Shown: piece after piece, positions 1-10,474 of the stretch
Layout of the letters: every line of letters begins with the position of its first letter
Numbering within the stretch: position 1 is the stretch's first letter
The notes under the pieces: model-generated
The model's input: the letters and a program-made list of their open reading frames with translations, nothing else
What the model was told of the DNA's origin: nothing
Databases searched by the model: none
Program-made: the position numbers and the translations under genes
Source of the DNA: Odontocerum albicorne
Taxonomy: Eukaryota > Arthropoda > Insecta > Trichoptera > Odontoceridae
Reading direction: 5' to 3'
Assembly (NCBI GenBank): GCA_949825065.1
Contig: OX463845.1
Coordinates: 26,907,108-26,971,107 of the forward strand
DNA length: 64,000 bases

Positions 1-81
1 TATGTATTCATAAATATAGAATTTGTTTATATACTCGTATATCATTTATACATCGTTCCCTTTTGCACCGGTTCATAAATT
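1..81. other. AT-rich DNA with one TACTCGTA octamer
   Basis: The only notable thing here is the octamer TACTCGTA at 32-39, one of 31 in the window. No gene or repeat was recognised. Confidence 0.5.
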
Positions 82-265
82 GTTAGCTAGGTATTTAAAA
101 TTCGTTCAGTTATCACGGACCCACCGAGATTCAAATTTCGAATTAGTTTCGGAGAGAATCCAAGTATTCCTCTCTCGCTCTCTTGTATTCAAAATACAAT
201 TCTCGTATTCTTTCTTCGACGACAACCATCGTATGGGTTTTGGCCTATTTATACTATGATAATAA
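82..265. repeat. Interspersed or direct repeat, copy A (family unknown)
   Basis: About 180 bp that recurs in the same orientation at 1287-1482. Both copies begin GTTAGCTAGGTA. They share CACGGACCCACCGA, the block GAGAGAATCCAAGTATTCCT followed by a CTCTCGCTCTCTTG run, and an end reading TATTTATAYTATGATA. Identity over the middle 150 bp is high (my estimate is 85-90%). The two copies could be the long terminal repeats of a small element, since 1.0 kb separates them, or two independent insertions. I could not find a coding region, primer binding site or clear target-site duplication, so the family is left open. Small ORFs here are on both strands and look like chance. Confidence 0.7.
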
Positions 266-907
266 TGACTAAAAATAATTTCGTAAACGAATATATACTC
301 GTCTGTTTTTTTTTTCAAATATAAAAATGTGAACAATTTTTATAACTGCATATTAAAGAATATTTTAAAGTTCGCTTATCTTAATTGTCTTTTTAAAAAT
401 AATATGAAAAAATATTTTATCTCAGCTCAATACGGGAATCTTGTGAAACCTTATTCCAATTCAACCCTTTTGATTTAAAATCATTTTATAAACTCGTCAG
501 TAATATCAATCAGTCTTCTAGGCGTTATCATGTTATTTGTTTTTGTTAATTTCAATCTCAGCCAACAATACCTAACGAGATTGTAAATCTGTTACTTACT
601 GCGTTATTTATTGCCTGATAAGACATGTTAAACTATTTCCATTCATAGAGTGAATAATTACAAACGAACTATCACCGCATAGGTTCTGAAATTGGTAGGG
701 ACTAATTGCAAATCATATTTCCGCTTCAATTCTTTCACTTTTGATGACACAAAAAATATAATTTCTTGGTTCAAACTAAAGATTTTCAATAAAAAATTAA
801 AAAGATTTTTTTTTTGTTTCATTGGCAAAAGGATGCTCCGAGAACGATTTTTTATTTATCACATTCGGTTCAAAGGATAAATGAATATATTTTTATTATG
901 TCCATTT
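266..907. other. AT-rich unannotated stretch
   Basis: Lies between direct repeat copy A and a SINE. A 62-codon ORF at 692-880 is low-complexity and lysine/phenylalanine-rich, as expected of AT-rich noncoding DNA. Nothing else was recognised. Confidence 0.5.
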
Positions 908-1114
908 TATTGTATTATACTTTCGTTATATACAGTCCAGCCTGGAGGCTTATTTCCATATAGCAATTTCTTCCAACCAACCAGAAACATGTTAAAGAGG
1001 GATTAAGTGAAACCAAGACTGGAATCTTTTTAAAAAAAAATCTGGGTTATCGTGATTTAAACCCGTAACCTCCGGATTAAGAGACAAGCGTCTTACCAAC
1101 TAGACCATGGAGGG
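908..1114 (-). repeat. tRNA-derived SINE, near full length
   Basis: Read on the minus strand it has a tRNA-like head with an A box (GTCTAGTTGGTAAGACGCTT) and a B-box region, a TCTGGTTTT-like body, the conserved core GGTTGGTTGGAAGAAATT, and a tail reading ATATAACGAAAGTATAATAC. The B box is degraded (GGTTTAAATC instead of GGTTCGATTC), so it is unlikely to be transcribed. It is a member of the SINE family that recurs about 25 times in this window. Confidence 0.85.
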
Positions 1115-1129
1115 CGTATACTATATTAT

Positions 1130-1262
1130 ACTTCACTTTATTTCAAACAGCACAACTTGACGAACTTATTATCATATTTTCCAACCAACCAATGAGATGT
1201 ATAAGTTATCTTAAGTGAAAACTAGAATTTAATTCTTTTAAAAAATGGGTTTTAACGGGAAT
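1130..1262 (-). repeat. SINE fragment, same family
   Basis: Starts right after the previous SINE in the same orientation. It retains the GGTTGGTTGGAAAATAT core, the TTTTCACTTAAG body and an AACCCATTTTTT segment, but lacks the tRNA-like head. The pair may be two nested or tandem insertions. Confidence 0.6.
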
Positions 1263-1286
1263 TTAATCTATTAATAATAAAAAACT

Positions 1287-1482
1287 GTTAGCTAGGTAAT
1301 AGTTTCGATCTGTTCATTTACATACATTCATCACGGACCCACCGAGTTCAAATTTCGAATTTATTTTCGGAGAGAATCCAAGTATTCCTCTCTCGCTCTC
1401 TTGTATTCAAAATCCAATTATCGTATTATTTCTTTGGCGACAACCGTCGTATGGGCTTTGGCTTATTTATATTATGATATGT
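1287..1482. repeat. Interspersed or direct repeat, copy B (family unknown)
   Basis: Second copy of the repeat at 82-265, same orientation, about 1.2 kb downstream. It carries a short insertion near its start (TTACATACATTC) relative to copy A. Confidence 0.7.
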
Positions 1483-2514
1483 ATAATTGTTTATAATTTC
1501 CTTTTTTTTCTTGAACTTTTTGAGAAATTTCAAAGGATTTATTAATTTAAAAAATCAACATCTTTTCACTAAAATAATATTAATTGAAGTTGATGAAATA
1601 AATAGGAGTCCGTAAATCATTTTCATTATCTTATTTGTCTGCATAATTTCAATCGAATCATACCTTAATGTCATTTCCGTTTTAATTCTGGTTTCTTTAA
1701 TTTTTTTTTCTTATTGAACTGCAGTTTAAAATTATCTTTACATAAATAAATCAAAATATTTAATTAATTATAACATAAACAAGTATTTCATTATCAAAGT
1801 TATTTAAAAAAAACATGGCACAACCAAATTAATCACATTCTGAAATATGTGTATCATATGTGGAAGTCAAGGAAACGAAAAAAGTAAGCTAAAGTAAAAA
1901 GAAGTGAACATTACCTCTGTTTACCTCAAAAGGAATATATTTGTTATAGTGGATAGTTATAAAAAAGTGATAATAGCATTTTTTTACATTTTTAAAGACA
2001 ACTAACTCATTTGGTATCTTTATAAATTTAGCTTAAATGATATCTGAAAGATAGGACGTTAGAAGTGGGTTACCAGTCTTAATATCCATTAAACCCTTGA
2101 TGGTGACAAAACTACTTCAGATGATTGCAAATATCTCATTTAGACCTAGCTTTGACCTTTTTTATTTCATAGTGTTAGGGTTAAAATGGCACGGATAGAC
2201 TTTCCATCCAAGTCAACACATTTATAGTACCTTGATGTACTTCAGACATACCTCATTGACTAACGTTAATAGGGCTTGTCTCTGTTATGTACTCGATTGT
2301 ATGTACTTCTTCACACACACGAAGGGAGAGTTCCTTAAGACCCCACTCGTGCATGTTGTATACACAACGAAACTGGCAAGATCAGTCTAACAAGTCTATA
2401 AATGCGGACATATGTAGGTAAGAAGCGATTTAAAAAAAGACAGATTGACATGTTCCTGGAATCAGAAAATGTTATTTCGAAAATAGAAAGATGGTAAAAT
2501 AGGAGTAGGCGTAT
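1483..2514. other. AT-rich unannotated stretch
   Basis: About 1 kb with no recognised repeat or coding segment. Around 2160-2360 the base composition is slightly less AT-rich, but I see no ORF or known motif there. Confidence 0.5.
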
Positions 2515-2705
2515 TAGAAAGCTTTAAATTCATTTGTTTGGTACCCCTCAATATATTCGAAGACTTTATGACAGAGCTTTTGCCGTTGCTGGTCCTCTGA
2601 CATGGAAAAGTATGCCTCTAAGTGTTGGGTGGCGTGTGCAGTTTTAGGAAGCACTTGAAAAAAATGATTTTAAGATTGTATATAAATACTACACACACAC
2701 ACACT
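2515..2705 (+). pseudogene. LINE 3' fragment (non-LTR retrotransposon, 'RAFAVAGPLTW' family)
   Basis: In one plus frame the DNA reads YIRRLYDRAFAVAGPLTW then KSMPLSV, and after a stop codon EALEKNDFKIVYKYY. This matches the C-terminal tail of CR1/Jockey-type LINE polymerases, which usually ends like 'F.VAGP..WNSLP......S...F...LK'. It is followed directly by an (AC)7 microsatellite, which fits a LINE 3' end. Related fragments lie at 6765-6905 (minus) and 50590-50745 (minus). It is truncated at the 5' side and has an in-frame stop, so it is dead. The family assignment rests on the short peptide only. Confidence 0.6.
2690..2705. repeat. (AC)n microsatellite
   Basis: Alternating AC run of about 16 bp at the 3' edge of the LINE fragment. 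It probably grew from the element's own simple-sequence tail. Confidence 0.8.
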
Positions 2706-3597
2706 AAACTTTGGTAAGCGTTTTGCGGTTTTGTTTTTGCTAATTTTGTTTTTCTAAACATATGCAGAAGCGGGTATGTTCCCAATCTTCTATCCACAGC
2801 CACCACCTTCCTATCCTTGTATTAAAGTTTTGTAAAAGTATTAATCTGTCAATAATTGCGGGTTCAAATCCCAAGTAGAGTGCCCTTAAGGAGAGTCTGC
2901 TCTCTGAATGGCGCTATGAAAGTTGTCCTTTAATTTTTATTATTATCTACGGGAAACGATCCAAATTCGTGAAGGTTTTTGAATGTCTCAAATTACAAGC
3001 AATGTCTTGGCAACCTTCCATATTAGGATGATGCAGAAAATTCCCAAAACAATTTATAACATCCAATACGAGTTCATTCTTCTAGCGATATAAATGAGTT
3101 TATGCATTATATAAAATAATAAAATAAATATATTTTAATTAATATCCTACAATGTTGAATTCATTGATATGAAAGTTTTCCGTGGTTGTGTAATAATGAT
3201 TGCAACTTTTGTATCCCATGATTTCGAAAAGTTATTAAAAAATCTGCCACATTTTATACAAAACGTAGTTATTCTGTGACCAAAGCCGATTAATATAAAA
3301 ACCGATGTTTTCGGTGACCATTTAATTTTAAATGAAACATCGTTAAACACCACAGAGACGAGTGACGATCGAATACAACATGACAATTGTCATAATTAAG
3401 CAGCCGCATTATTGATGGGTAAAAACATAAATTATTACCATCCAAATGAGGTTTTTTATTTTCTTTCTGTGCAGGGTCTTTATGAACAAACAAAAAAAAC
3501 TGCAAAACGACTTTTTTTGCATTATTTTCGCATAATTATAAATGTATTACAATACTTCAGAAAAGCCTAAAATATAAAGAAGAAAGTACGACGATAA
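2706..3597. other. Mostly unannotated; possible SINE B box at 2857-2875
   Basis: Contains GCGGGTTCAAATCCC at about 2859, a Pol III B-box-like sequence, followed by a GC-richer 60-bp run. This could be another tRNA-derived SINE relic with no readable head. The overlapping small ORFs at 3147-3505 on the minus strand have no recognisable domain. Confidence 0.35.
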
Positions 3598-3852
3598 CCT
3601 AGGTGACCTAGTTGGTAAGACGCCTGTCTCCCAACGGAGGTTGCGAGTTCAAATACCGCTGGAATCCGGATTTTTTAAAAAAGGATTCTAGTCTGGTTTT
3701 CACTTAAGGCCTCTTAAACATCATTCTGGTTGGTTGGAAGAAATTACCACATGACAATTAGTTTGCCAGGTTGCACTGTATACAACTAAAGTGAAATACA
3801 ATACAGAGAAATTTTTTTACTAAGTTTTTACCTACATAAAAAAGTAGACAAA
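3598..3852 (+). repeat. tRNA-derived SINE with 3' extension
   Basis: Good copy: A box (GTGACCTAGTTGGTAAGACG), B-box remnant (GAGTTCAAATACC), the GGTTGGTTGGAAGAAATTACC core, and a tail TGTATACAACTAAAGTGAAATAC ending near 3803. After this the segment TTTTTACCTACATAAAAAAG at about 3830 aligns with DNA in the same position downstream of the SINE copies at 28140 and 37532. The family may therefore be about 50 bp longer than the usual boundary. This copy gives one of the 'empty' sites for the TACTCGTA insertion at 28393. Confidence 0.85.
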
Positions 3853-5055
3853 ATTCGTCGAAATAATTGATTGTCTTGTATTACATTTTCGTTGTAACAT
3901 ATACAATATAATGCTTACAGTCTATTACAAGTGTAAGTTTAATATTTAAAATATTTGTACTTAAATATTTTTTTAGAAAAAAATATCTTCTTACGTAAGG
4001 AATGTTTGTTTTAAACATTATTAAATAATACTTTGAATGAAAAATATTTAATTCACCACTAACAGTTAAAAAAAGTGAAAAACAATAGGGCACAAGTCAA
4101 CGTGGGACCGAAAGAAATTTTCTCTAACCAAACTATATCAAGATTTTCCAAAATGATGGCTCACAACAGTGTGTTAAAGCCAACGTTAATAGAAGTGGAA
4201 AATTAATTAAAGTGGTCCAGTCAAACGGTAGGAATTCTTGTATAAAAAAATCTTGAGGTATTCTTGAATATATGTCAATACATGACAGAATAAGAAATGC
4301 AATAATTAAACATTTTGCTTTTAAATGAATTTTAATTTTAAAATTTGGTTTAATAAAAATGGTTACAAAACCGAATTTTACAAAATCAATAAGTATAGGC
4401 CCTGAGACTTGAATTCATCGCTTCTGTGGATTTTGAGAAAAACTGACGGGAATTGTATCGGATGCCATGCGCTTCGATCGAATGTCGCGCAAATTGGCAC
4501 CGCTCATTCGGGTACATTAGCCCCCTTACAGGGTTTTGGAAATGTAACAAGACATTTTTATTAGTTCATCTGTTACGGAAGACGTTGCAGAGAGTTTTGC
4601 AAATTAAAATTTACGACAAAAAGAGCACAATATAATTTCAGGAACGGTTTTTCAATATACAACTAATCTGTTTTGTCTCAATTTATGAATTTTACAGGAG
4701 ACAATGACTAAGATAATTTGTAAATGTTAACCTTTTTTATAAAAAATACACATTCATTTCGAGTTTTGATGTTCCACGGATAATAAGAAAGACCTTTTAG
4801 ATAAACGTAACTACGGTGATTTCAAAATATTTAGATAACAAACTTTTCCACCCAAAATAAGGAAATTATTGTTTTCATTTTGACGTGTCGGAGTTTCTTT
4901 TTCAAATTACTTAGGTAATTTAATTTATCATATATACAATTTTTTATACTAAAAATATATTTAAAAAAAAACTAAATTGAAGCACAGTTAATGAAATATT
5001 CTGAAGTTTACTAATAACATTATATGATATACACGAATAAAAAACATAAATCTAA
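3853..5055. other. AT-rich unannotated stretch
   Basis: No repeat recognised. The ORF at 4453-4635 lies in a less AT-rich patch (4440-4580) but shows no domain. The others are low-complexity. Confidence 0.45.
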
Positions 5056-5262
5056 TTTTTTTCGATAACTCTAGTATCACTTTGTGGGACTCCAAAACTC
5101 ATATAATATTAAAACACGGTTACTTTGTTTTAGATCACTTTATTTAGTGTAAGGCACAATGCATTTCAGCCCTCGCTGTGTCATCATTAGGTGAGTTGTC
5201 GAGAACTATACATTAATTACGCCATGTTGTGTTGTTCCCGACAAAATAGAATAAAAATGTCT
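5056..5262 (+). repeat. Interspersed repeat, single copy of the 34838-35165 element
   Basis: Begins ATAACTCTAGTATCACTTTG and shares with 34838-35165 the segments ACACGGTTACTTTGTTTTAG, AATGCATTTCAGCCCTCGCT and TGTTGTTCCCGACAAAATAG. The second copy has an inverted arrangement of the same segments. Family unknown and no coding potential seen. Confidence 0.6.
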
Positions 5263-5599
5263 TATATGTATTATTATGTATTGTTATGGGTTCTAATTGT
5301 ATACATACTTTTTCAATTAATAACTATTTGAGAACATCATTGGTCGTGAAAAAAACACCGCACAAGCGTGAAACCCATTACGTCTAAATGTAACAGGAGG
5401 GACAACAAACCGTAAAGTTTCATAATTTTTGTCAACGTAACGCCCTATTGGAGGATATACAGAGAAAACCTCCATTTTTTTATGCTAAATTATATTTTTC
5501 ACTTTTGGTATGTTCGCACATCTTATCATGCACACTAGCTTATTTTTAAGACTTTCATTCAAAAATTGATTTATTGAATTATGCCATATTTTCTAAGAC
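5263..5599. other. AT-rich unannotated stretch
   Basis: Nothing recognised apart from simple AT-rich sequence. Confidence 0.4.
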
Positions 5600-5890
5600 T
5601 TATCCAAATTCCTTCTCTTTTACTATTTACTATAGGAATATATTATACATATATCATTATTTTTAAATGCCTGTATCAAACCATCTTAATGCTCTTTTTC
5701 TTGTATTTTACATGAAATCGTCAAACTCTATTCTTCTCTTATGTCCTCATTCCATGTTATAATATATAATGTATAGTTTTCCATCACATCTTTCGTAATG
5801 TTCACAATTCTACTGCACATACCTTATTTGCAAAGCTTTTTTGTTGCGTCCAAGCTTCATTTTGATATCCTGTTTGGGAGAAAGATACTT
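5600..5890 (-). pseudogene. LINE RT C-terminal fragment ('SEAWTWQ...GHVERM' family), heavily decayed
   Basis: On the minus strand a frame reads EAWTQQK, then CAVEL, TLRKM and KKSIKMV. These correspond in order to the 'YGSEAWTW...AVEMRALR...K..LRWFGH' region downstream of the polymerase core in a family seen seven more times in this window. Stops and frameshifts are frequent. Called by similarity to the better copies at 36330-37235 and 40325-40800. Confidence 0.5.
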
Positions 5891-6764
5891 TTAATGTAAG
5901 ATTTTGTGAAATATGAAAAAAATAGATGTAAATCAAAAACAATTTTTTGAGTCTCTATTCATGATTTTAATAAATAGAAAGATACATGTGTTATGGTGTC
6001 AACTATACAGTTTTGTGAATTATTCAAGGTCAACAATTCGGAAAATACGAGTACAAACCATTATTAGTTTAATAATTCACGCACTTTTCAACATTTAAAT
6101 CAACTGATAATTTGAACAATTTCTTGAAGCAAATATTTTTCTACTCAATTTAAGTTGACTTAAAAAGTGTATCTAAAATCTTGATTCATGCTGGTTCTTC
6201 AAAATAAGGTGACCATTTACTTTAAACTAAGGAACAACGAATACTGCTTTCAAGAATATATAATTTCAAAAGTCGTTTAAGGTATAAAAAAAATCAGAAG
6301 CTCACGCGAATATTTTGATATAACCTGGGGAACTTATTATCACTTGGCAATTTCAATCGAAAATAAAGATTTTAAAAGCCCAGGAAAGGTAACGGTATAA
6401 AACAATTTTGATTATTTCTTTCCAAACGAGAACCGATTTCTTAAATTCTATCAATATAATTTAAAAGAAAAAGGATATTGCAGCTTGGCTTTATTCAAAA
6501 TAATTGAAGGTGACTCCGACGTCGTCATTGGTAAATGATACTTGCTTCACTTTCACCCGGGGTCTTCGAGTCAAATTTCCGATGGTGCGTAAAAGGTTCC
6601 AAGTTTGATTAAAAGTTCATCTACATGGTAATTGTTACCTTTCAGTGTATGGTAGTATAATCAATACGTCCGACGTTAGATAGCGAGATGCATAACTACT
6701 CCAGTTGTTCTAAAACTGAAGGCTCCATCAAAGATGATAAAGAAGATTTTATCTCTCTGCCATG
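5891..6764. other. AT-rich unannotated stretch
   Basis: Carries one TACGAGTA octamer (6046-6053). The 61-codon ORF at 5913-6098 is low-complexity. Nothing else was recognised. Confidence 0.45.
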
Positions 6765-6905
6765 TTTTTAGCATGCCACCCATGTAACACTTAGAGGCAG
6801 ACTTTACCACCCCACAGTATCAATAATGGCAAAACCGTTGTCATAATGCCCATCATAATGGCATCGAATATATTGAGGAGCACCATACGAATGAATTCAA
6901 AAAAC
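6765..6905 (-). pseudogene. LINE 3' fragment ('RAFAVAGPLTW' family), frameshifted
   Basis: The minus strand matches 2520-2640 at DNA level: TATGGTGCTCCTCAATATAT, GGCATTATGACAACGG, TTTTGCCATTATTG and TCTGCCTCTAAGTGTT appear in the same order. The reading frame is lost. The overlapping ORF at 6853-7080 is not a gene; its C-terminal end falls in this repeat. Confidence 0.55.
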
Positions 6906-8983
6906 CTTTGAATACAGCTTCTTCAATTTTTCGATCTTCTAACAGTTCTTTCGTTCGAAATCCCATTTTCTGTGTCCAGAAACACGTTTTTTGTGATTTA
7001 TTTGCCTCGCTCCTATCCATGTCCGCCTTTATAGACTTTTTTGTCGATATTTTGTTATTCATTTGACATGTCCAAACCAAAGCAAAGTGATCGTTATCAT
7101 TTCATTTAACTCATCAGATCGTAGTCCAGATTCATTCATACTACTAAAAATTTCATGTTTTATGATTATATAATTTTCAGTACTAGTTCAAACTAACAAA
7201 TGCATTGAAATATGGTAAATTTTTTTTTGGAAAAACTAGTGGCATTGTTTTTTCCAAATGCAATCGAGCCTGAAACCTTCGATAGAAGTTTTAAAGTTAT
7301 CTGCCTTAGGACAGGCATACGCCTAGTAAAGCAGAAAAGTGCTTTATAGTACATATCATATTTAATTGTGAAAATTTAAAAATATAAATAAATAGCAAAA
7401 CAAGTACACACGAAAGTTTTTCTTATATTCTTAACCACATTTCAAAAGATTCTAGAGGAGGAACATATTATCAGTTTGTATTGGGTTGCATAGAGGGAAT
7501 TTTATTTAGGACAAAAATAAACTGCGTACAATATTTTTAATAACTTAATATTTAAGCTCTTGGTGCATTAAGGTGCGCTTAATCGATATACGGGATTTAT
7601 TTTTTGTTATTTTTAGCTTACTTAATTTATTTTATGTATGTCTACGTAAAATATGACGCTTATATGCTTTCTTAGTATGTATAAATCAAATCGATGCAAT
7701 ACCATATATTAAAACAAAAAATAATAATGTACAAAATTGACGAAAGTTTTCCAATAAACCGCATAACTTTTGGTATGCCAATAAGCATATTTTGTTCACT
7801 TAAAGGTAAGTTGACTCTTAAACTTCAATTGATCCATTTATATTCAGTACACGGTGCTTGTGATGAGGTCTTGTGCTCACGCGGGTCATTTCGCCGAAAT
7901 AAAGAGTCCACCACAAGGCGGTTTCTCTTGAAGATGAGATACACCAGTTTGGAAATACTTATTATGATCAGCAAATGTATTGAACATACTCGTACGTTAA
8001 TCAATTTCTTTTCCAATAGTTTATCACCATGTTCTGAAATTGAAGGGTGAGAAAAGAAACAATGCTATTTACGTTTTGATATAAAGTTTTTCCAAGCAAT
8101 TAATTTTTTTCATTTTTTTATTAAATTATTTCTTATTAGATTTAGGGGCATGTACGTTTAACTGAATATTCCAATTTGCTAATATTTTTTCAGAGTACGC
8201 AATCTGCATCTATAATAATATTTTTATGCTAAAATATATTTCTTTAAAATTGGTTTTTACATTAATTTGATTTATACGTACATTTTAATCTAATCCTTTG
8301 TTTATGTTAATCTAATGTGCATATTGAAAATCATACAGGTCGAAAAAAATCAAATCATCACATATTTTTACAAAATTCATGAACGGTATAAATTATTAAA
8401 ATAAAAACTTATAATTTATTCGGCAGGTCTTGTTTTGTAGCCGTGAACTTATGAATACTTTGATTATGTAAAAATATTTATATTTGTTTTAGCATATCGA
8501 GTAACAGCTACACAAAAAACTTGTTAATTTGAGAGTTTAACTTTCTTTGAAAGTAAAATAACTGAATACAGTGACTGAAAAATATTATATATATAAAATT
8601 TAACCGAAGTTAGAAATAAATATGACAATAGAAACAAAGATATGACAAACCATTATCCCCACTTGCCTTAAAAGGGTTATCATCCTGATAACGCAATCCT
8701 TACTTTATAAAAGATCAATTCATTTGGATTGAACACATCAAAATAGTTTGTACAGTATATTTTTATATAACATACTCGTATATACAACAATAAGGGCATA
8801 ATGCATAAACAAGATATTATAAATTGCTTTCCAAACTATTCGAGATTCTTTTTTCCTAGTAATTCACGTATAAATATTGTTTAGGAATCCAGCCCCATCA
8901 TATCCATATAAACATTTTAAACGAAATGATAAATATACGGGTGATAAATTCATTCATACATATGGTAACTGTTAATATACCCG
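6906..8983. other. Mostly unannotated AT-rich DNA
   Basis: Two TACTCGTA octamers (7987-7994, 8773-8780). A 118-codon ORF at 7694-8050 is the longest nominal reading frame here. It has no signal peptide, domain or paralogue that I recognise, and its middle (7850-7930) is less AT-rich. I do not call it a gene. Confidence 0.45.
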
Positions 8984-9060
8984 AATCGGTGACGCCGACA
9001 TCCTGGATAACTGTTGCCAGGAGACAACATTGTCTTCAGCCCCAATAATAGTCTTCAATT
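8984..9060. repeat. Short repeat shared with 16892-16978
   Basis: GGTGACGCCGACATC, GTTGCCAGGAGACAACATTG and a final CTTCAATTT resemble GGCGATGCGGACATG, GTGGCCAGAAGACAATATTA and TTCAATTT at 16892-16978 in the same order and spacing. Family unknown. Both copies sit just upstream of a SINE. Confidence 0.35.
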
Positions 9061-9091
9061 TAGGAACTTCCTAAGTAGCCACTTAACTATT

Positions 9092-9281
9092 TTTATTTTA
9101 TTTAACCTAGCGAGTTTATTGCCATGTGGAAATCTCTTCCAACCAACCAGAAAGATGTTTTATAGGCCCTAAGTGTTAACCAGACTGGAATCCTATTTAA
9201 AAAAATCTGGATTCCAGCGGGGATCGAACCCGCAACCTCCGGATCGGCAGACAAGTGTATTACCACCAGGCTACGGAGGTC
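9092..9281 (-). repeat. tRNA-derived SINE, young subfamily
   Basis: Very well preserved. The minus strand gives GACCTCCGTAGCCTGGTGGT, an intact B box GGTTCGATCCC, CCGCTGGAATCCAG, GGTTAACACTTAGGGCC, GGTTGGTTGGAAGAG, and a 3' end AGGTTAAATAAAATAAAA. It differs from the window's other SINEs in the head (CTGGTGGTAA rather than CTAGTTGGTAA) and in lacking the GTATACAACGAAAGTG tail. It is about 95% identical by eye to 38812-39001, which suggests recent activity. Confidence 0.92.
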
Positions 9282-9403
9282 TTCATTTACTGTCGTACGA
9301 GATACACGTGGAGAAGCAATATACATATGTAATTTGAACACGAGTCAAGTATATCACGTTCGAGTATTCTTACCATTCGAACTCTTTAACAAGACAAACT
9401 TTT

Positions 9404-9485
9404 TTTTTTTTTCGTGCCATCGGGAATCGAACCCGAAATGCATGAGTGGAAGATAAGCTTCTTTCCAACCTAACCACGTAGGTCA
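9404..9485 (-). repeat. tRNA-like retropseudogene with A-tail
   Basis: The minus strand reads GACCTACGTGGTTAGGTTGG as an A-box-like start, an intact B box GGGTTCGATTCCC, a 3' end GATGGCACG, then about 15 A residues. A tRNA-like body followed at once by poly(A) is what a LINE-mobilised tRNA or SINE head looks like. I cannot assign an anticodon with confidence because the cloverleaf is damaged. It is probably not a working tRNA gene. Confidence 0.55.
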
Positions 9486-10104
9486 AAAGTATCTATATTT
9501 TTGACTAAATGGTTTCAACCAAATTGTGAAAAAAAATTCCTAAAAACTAGGGTCAAGTGCATGATCCGAATATTTTAAACCAGTGGTCAATACTTAAGTA
9601 TTTTTTCAAGCTTATACACTAGAACTTTTTAACAATTTATAGATTAAAACAAAAAAAAATAATGGCTTCTTTCCAAATGTCTTCTAAATCACAGTCGTTC
9701 TGAAACATCACGCCATTTTTATAGTTGTTTTAATTTATTTAATTCCAAAGGTAGTAAAATAATTTCAATATAAATACGAAAAAAATTACAATAATTTCCA
9801 TTTCATAAAAAAAAAAAAATTTGTATAAGGTAGCTGGAAAACTAATTTAGGTATTCTGTTTATCTTATTTATTCATTCATTTGTCTTGCTGATGCGGACA
9901 AAGATTGAAAAAATTCGCTTGGAGGCAAAATTGTGAGTTGGTCCGATTAAACATGCCTTCGGGTTAATACTATCGGAGTATACTCGAAACTTCATGTTCA
10001 TTACTTGACGTGTTTTCAATATTACCATACTTGATAAGGTAACAAAACTCGGACTATATAGCGAATATTATTACAAGGGAACTGTTTTTCTTAAATGAGA
10101 CCAT
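9486..10104. other. AT-rich unannotated stretch
   Basis: No coding segment or repeat recognised. Confidence 0.45.
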
Positions 10105-10160
10105 TTAACCCGAAACCTGACATTCAATCGTCTTACTAACTTAGCAACATACTCGTAGAT
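10105..10160 (-). repeat. SINE head fragment interrupted by TACTCGTA
   Basis: ACCCGAAACCT, then GTCTTACTAACTTAGC, follow the minus-strand head of the SINE (ACCCGCAACCT ... GTCTTACCAACTAGGC). Between the expected AC and GAGGTC the copy has an extra TACTCG, giving TACTCGTA at 10150-10157. Confidence 0.5.
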
Positions 10161-10474
10161 CGCTATCTAATAGTTTGCTTACTAAGGAAATATACCAAAT
10201 AAAAGTATACCCGGATTTATGATAAGTGAAAACATATAATGTATAATATTTATTAAAATATTGAAGAATTTCTCAATGTTACGAAATGCTTAATTCTTGT
10301 TTTGTTTCCTTGTCATAAATATAGTTTTATTTAACGTTGAAGCATCAATATAGTTAACAAATAATTATTTAAAATTTACTCTTATGAGTACACTATTCAC
10401 ACTAAGTAATGAAGATATATACTCCACAGTAAGGTGATAATAAAACAGAAAAATGAAAAAAAAAATATTATATT
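10161..10474. other. AT-rich unannotated stretch
   Basis: Nothing recognised. Confidence 0.45.

Noticed and set aside
7694..8050. 118-codon ORF
   Set aside because: No domain, signal or paralogue; antisense strand is also open; composition typical of AT-rich noncoding DNA.
9359..9984. TTCGAGTA (9359) and TACTCGAA (9975) as ends of the missing CTCG-TIR element
   Set aside because: They point outward rather than inward, and no longer inverted homology lies next to them.
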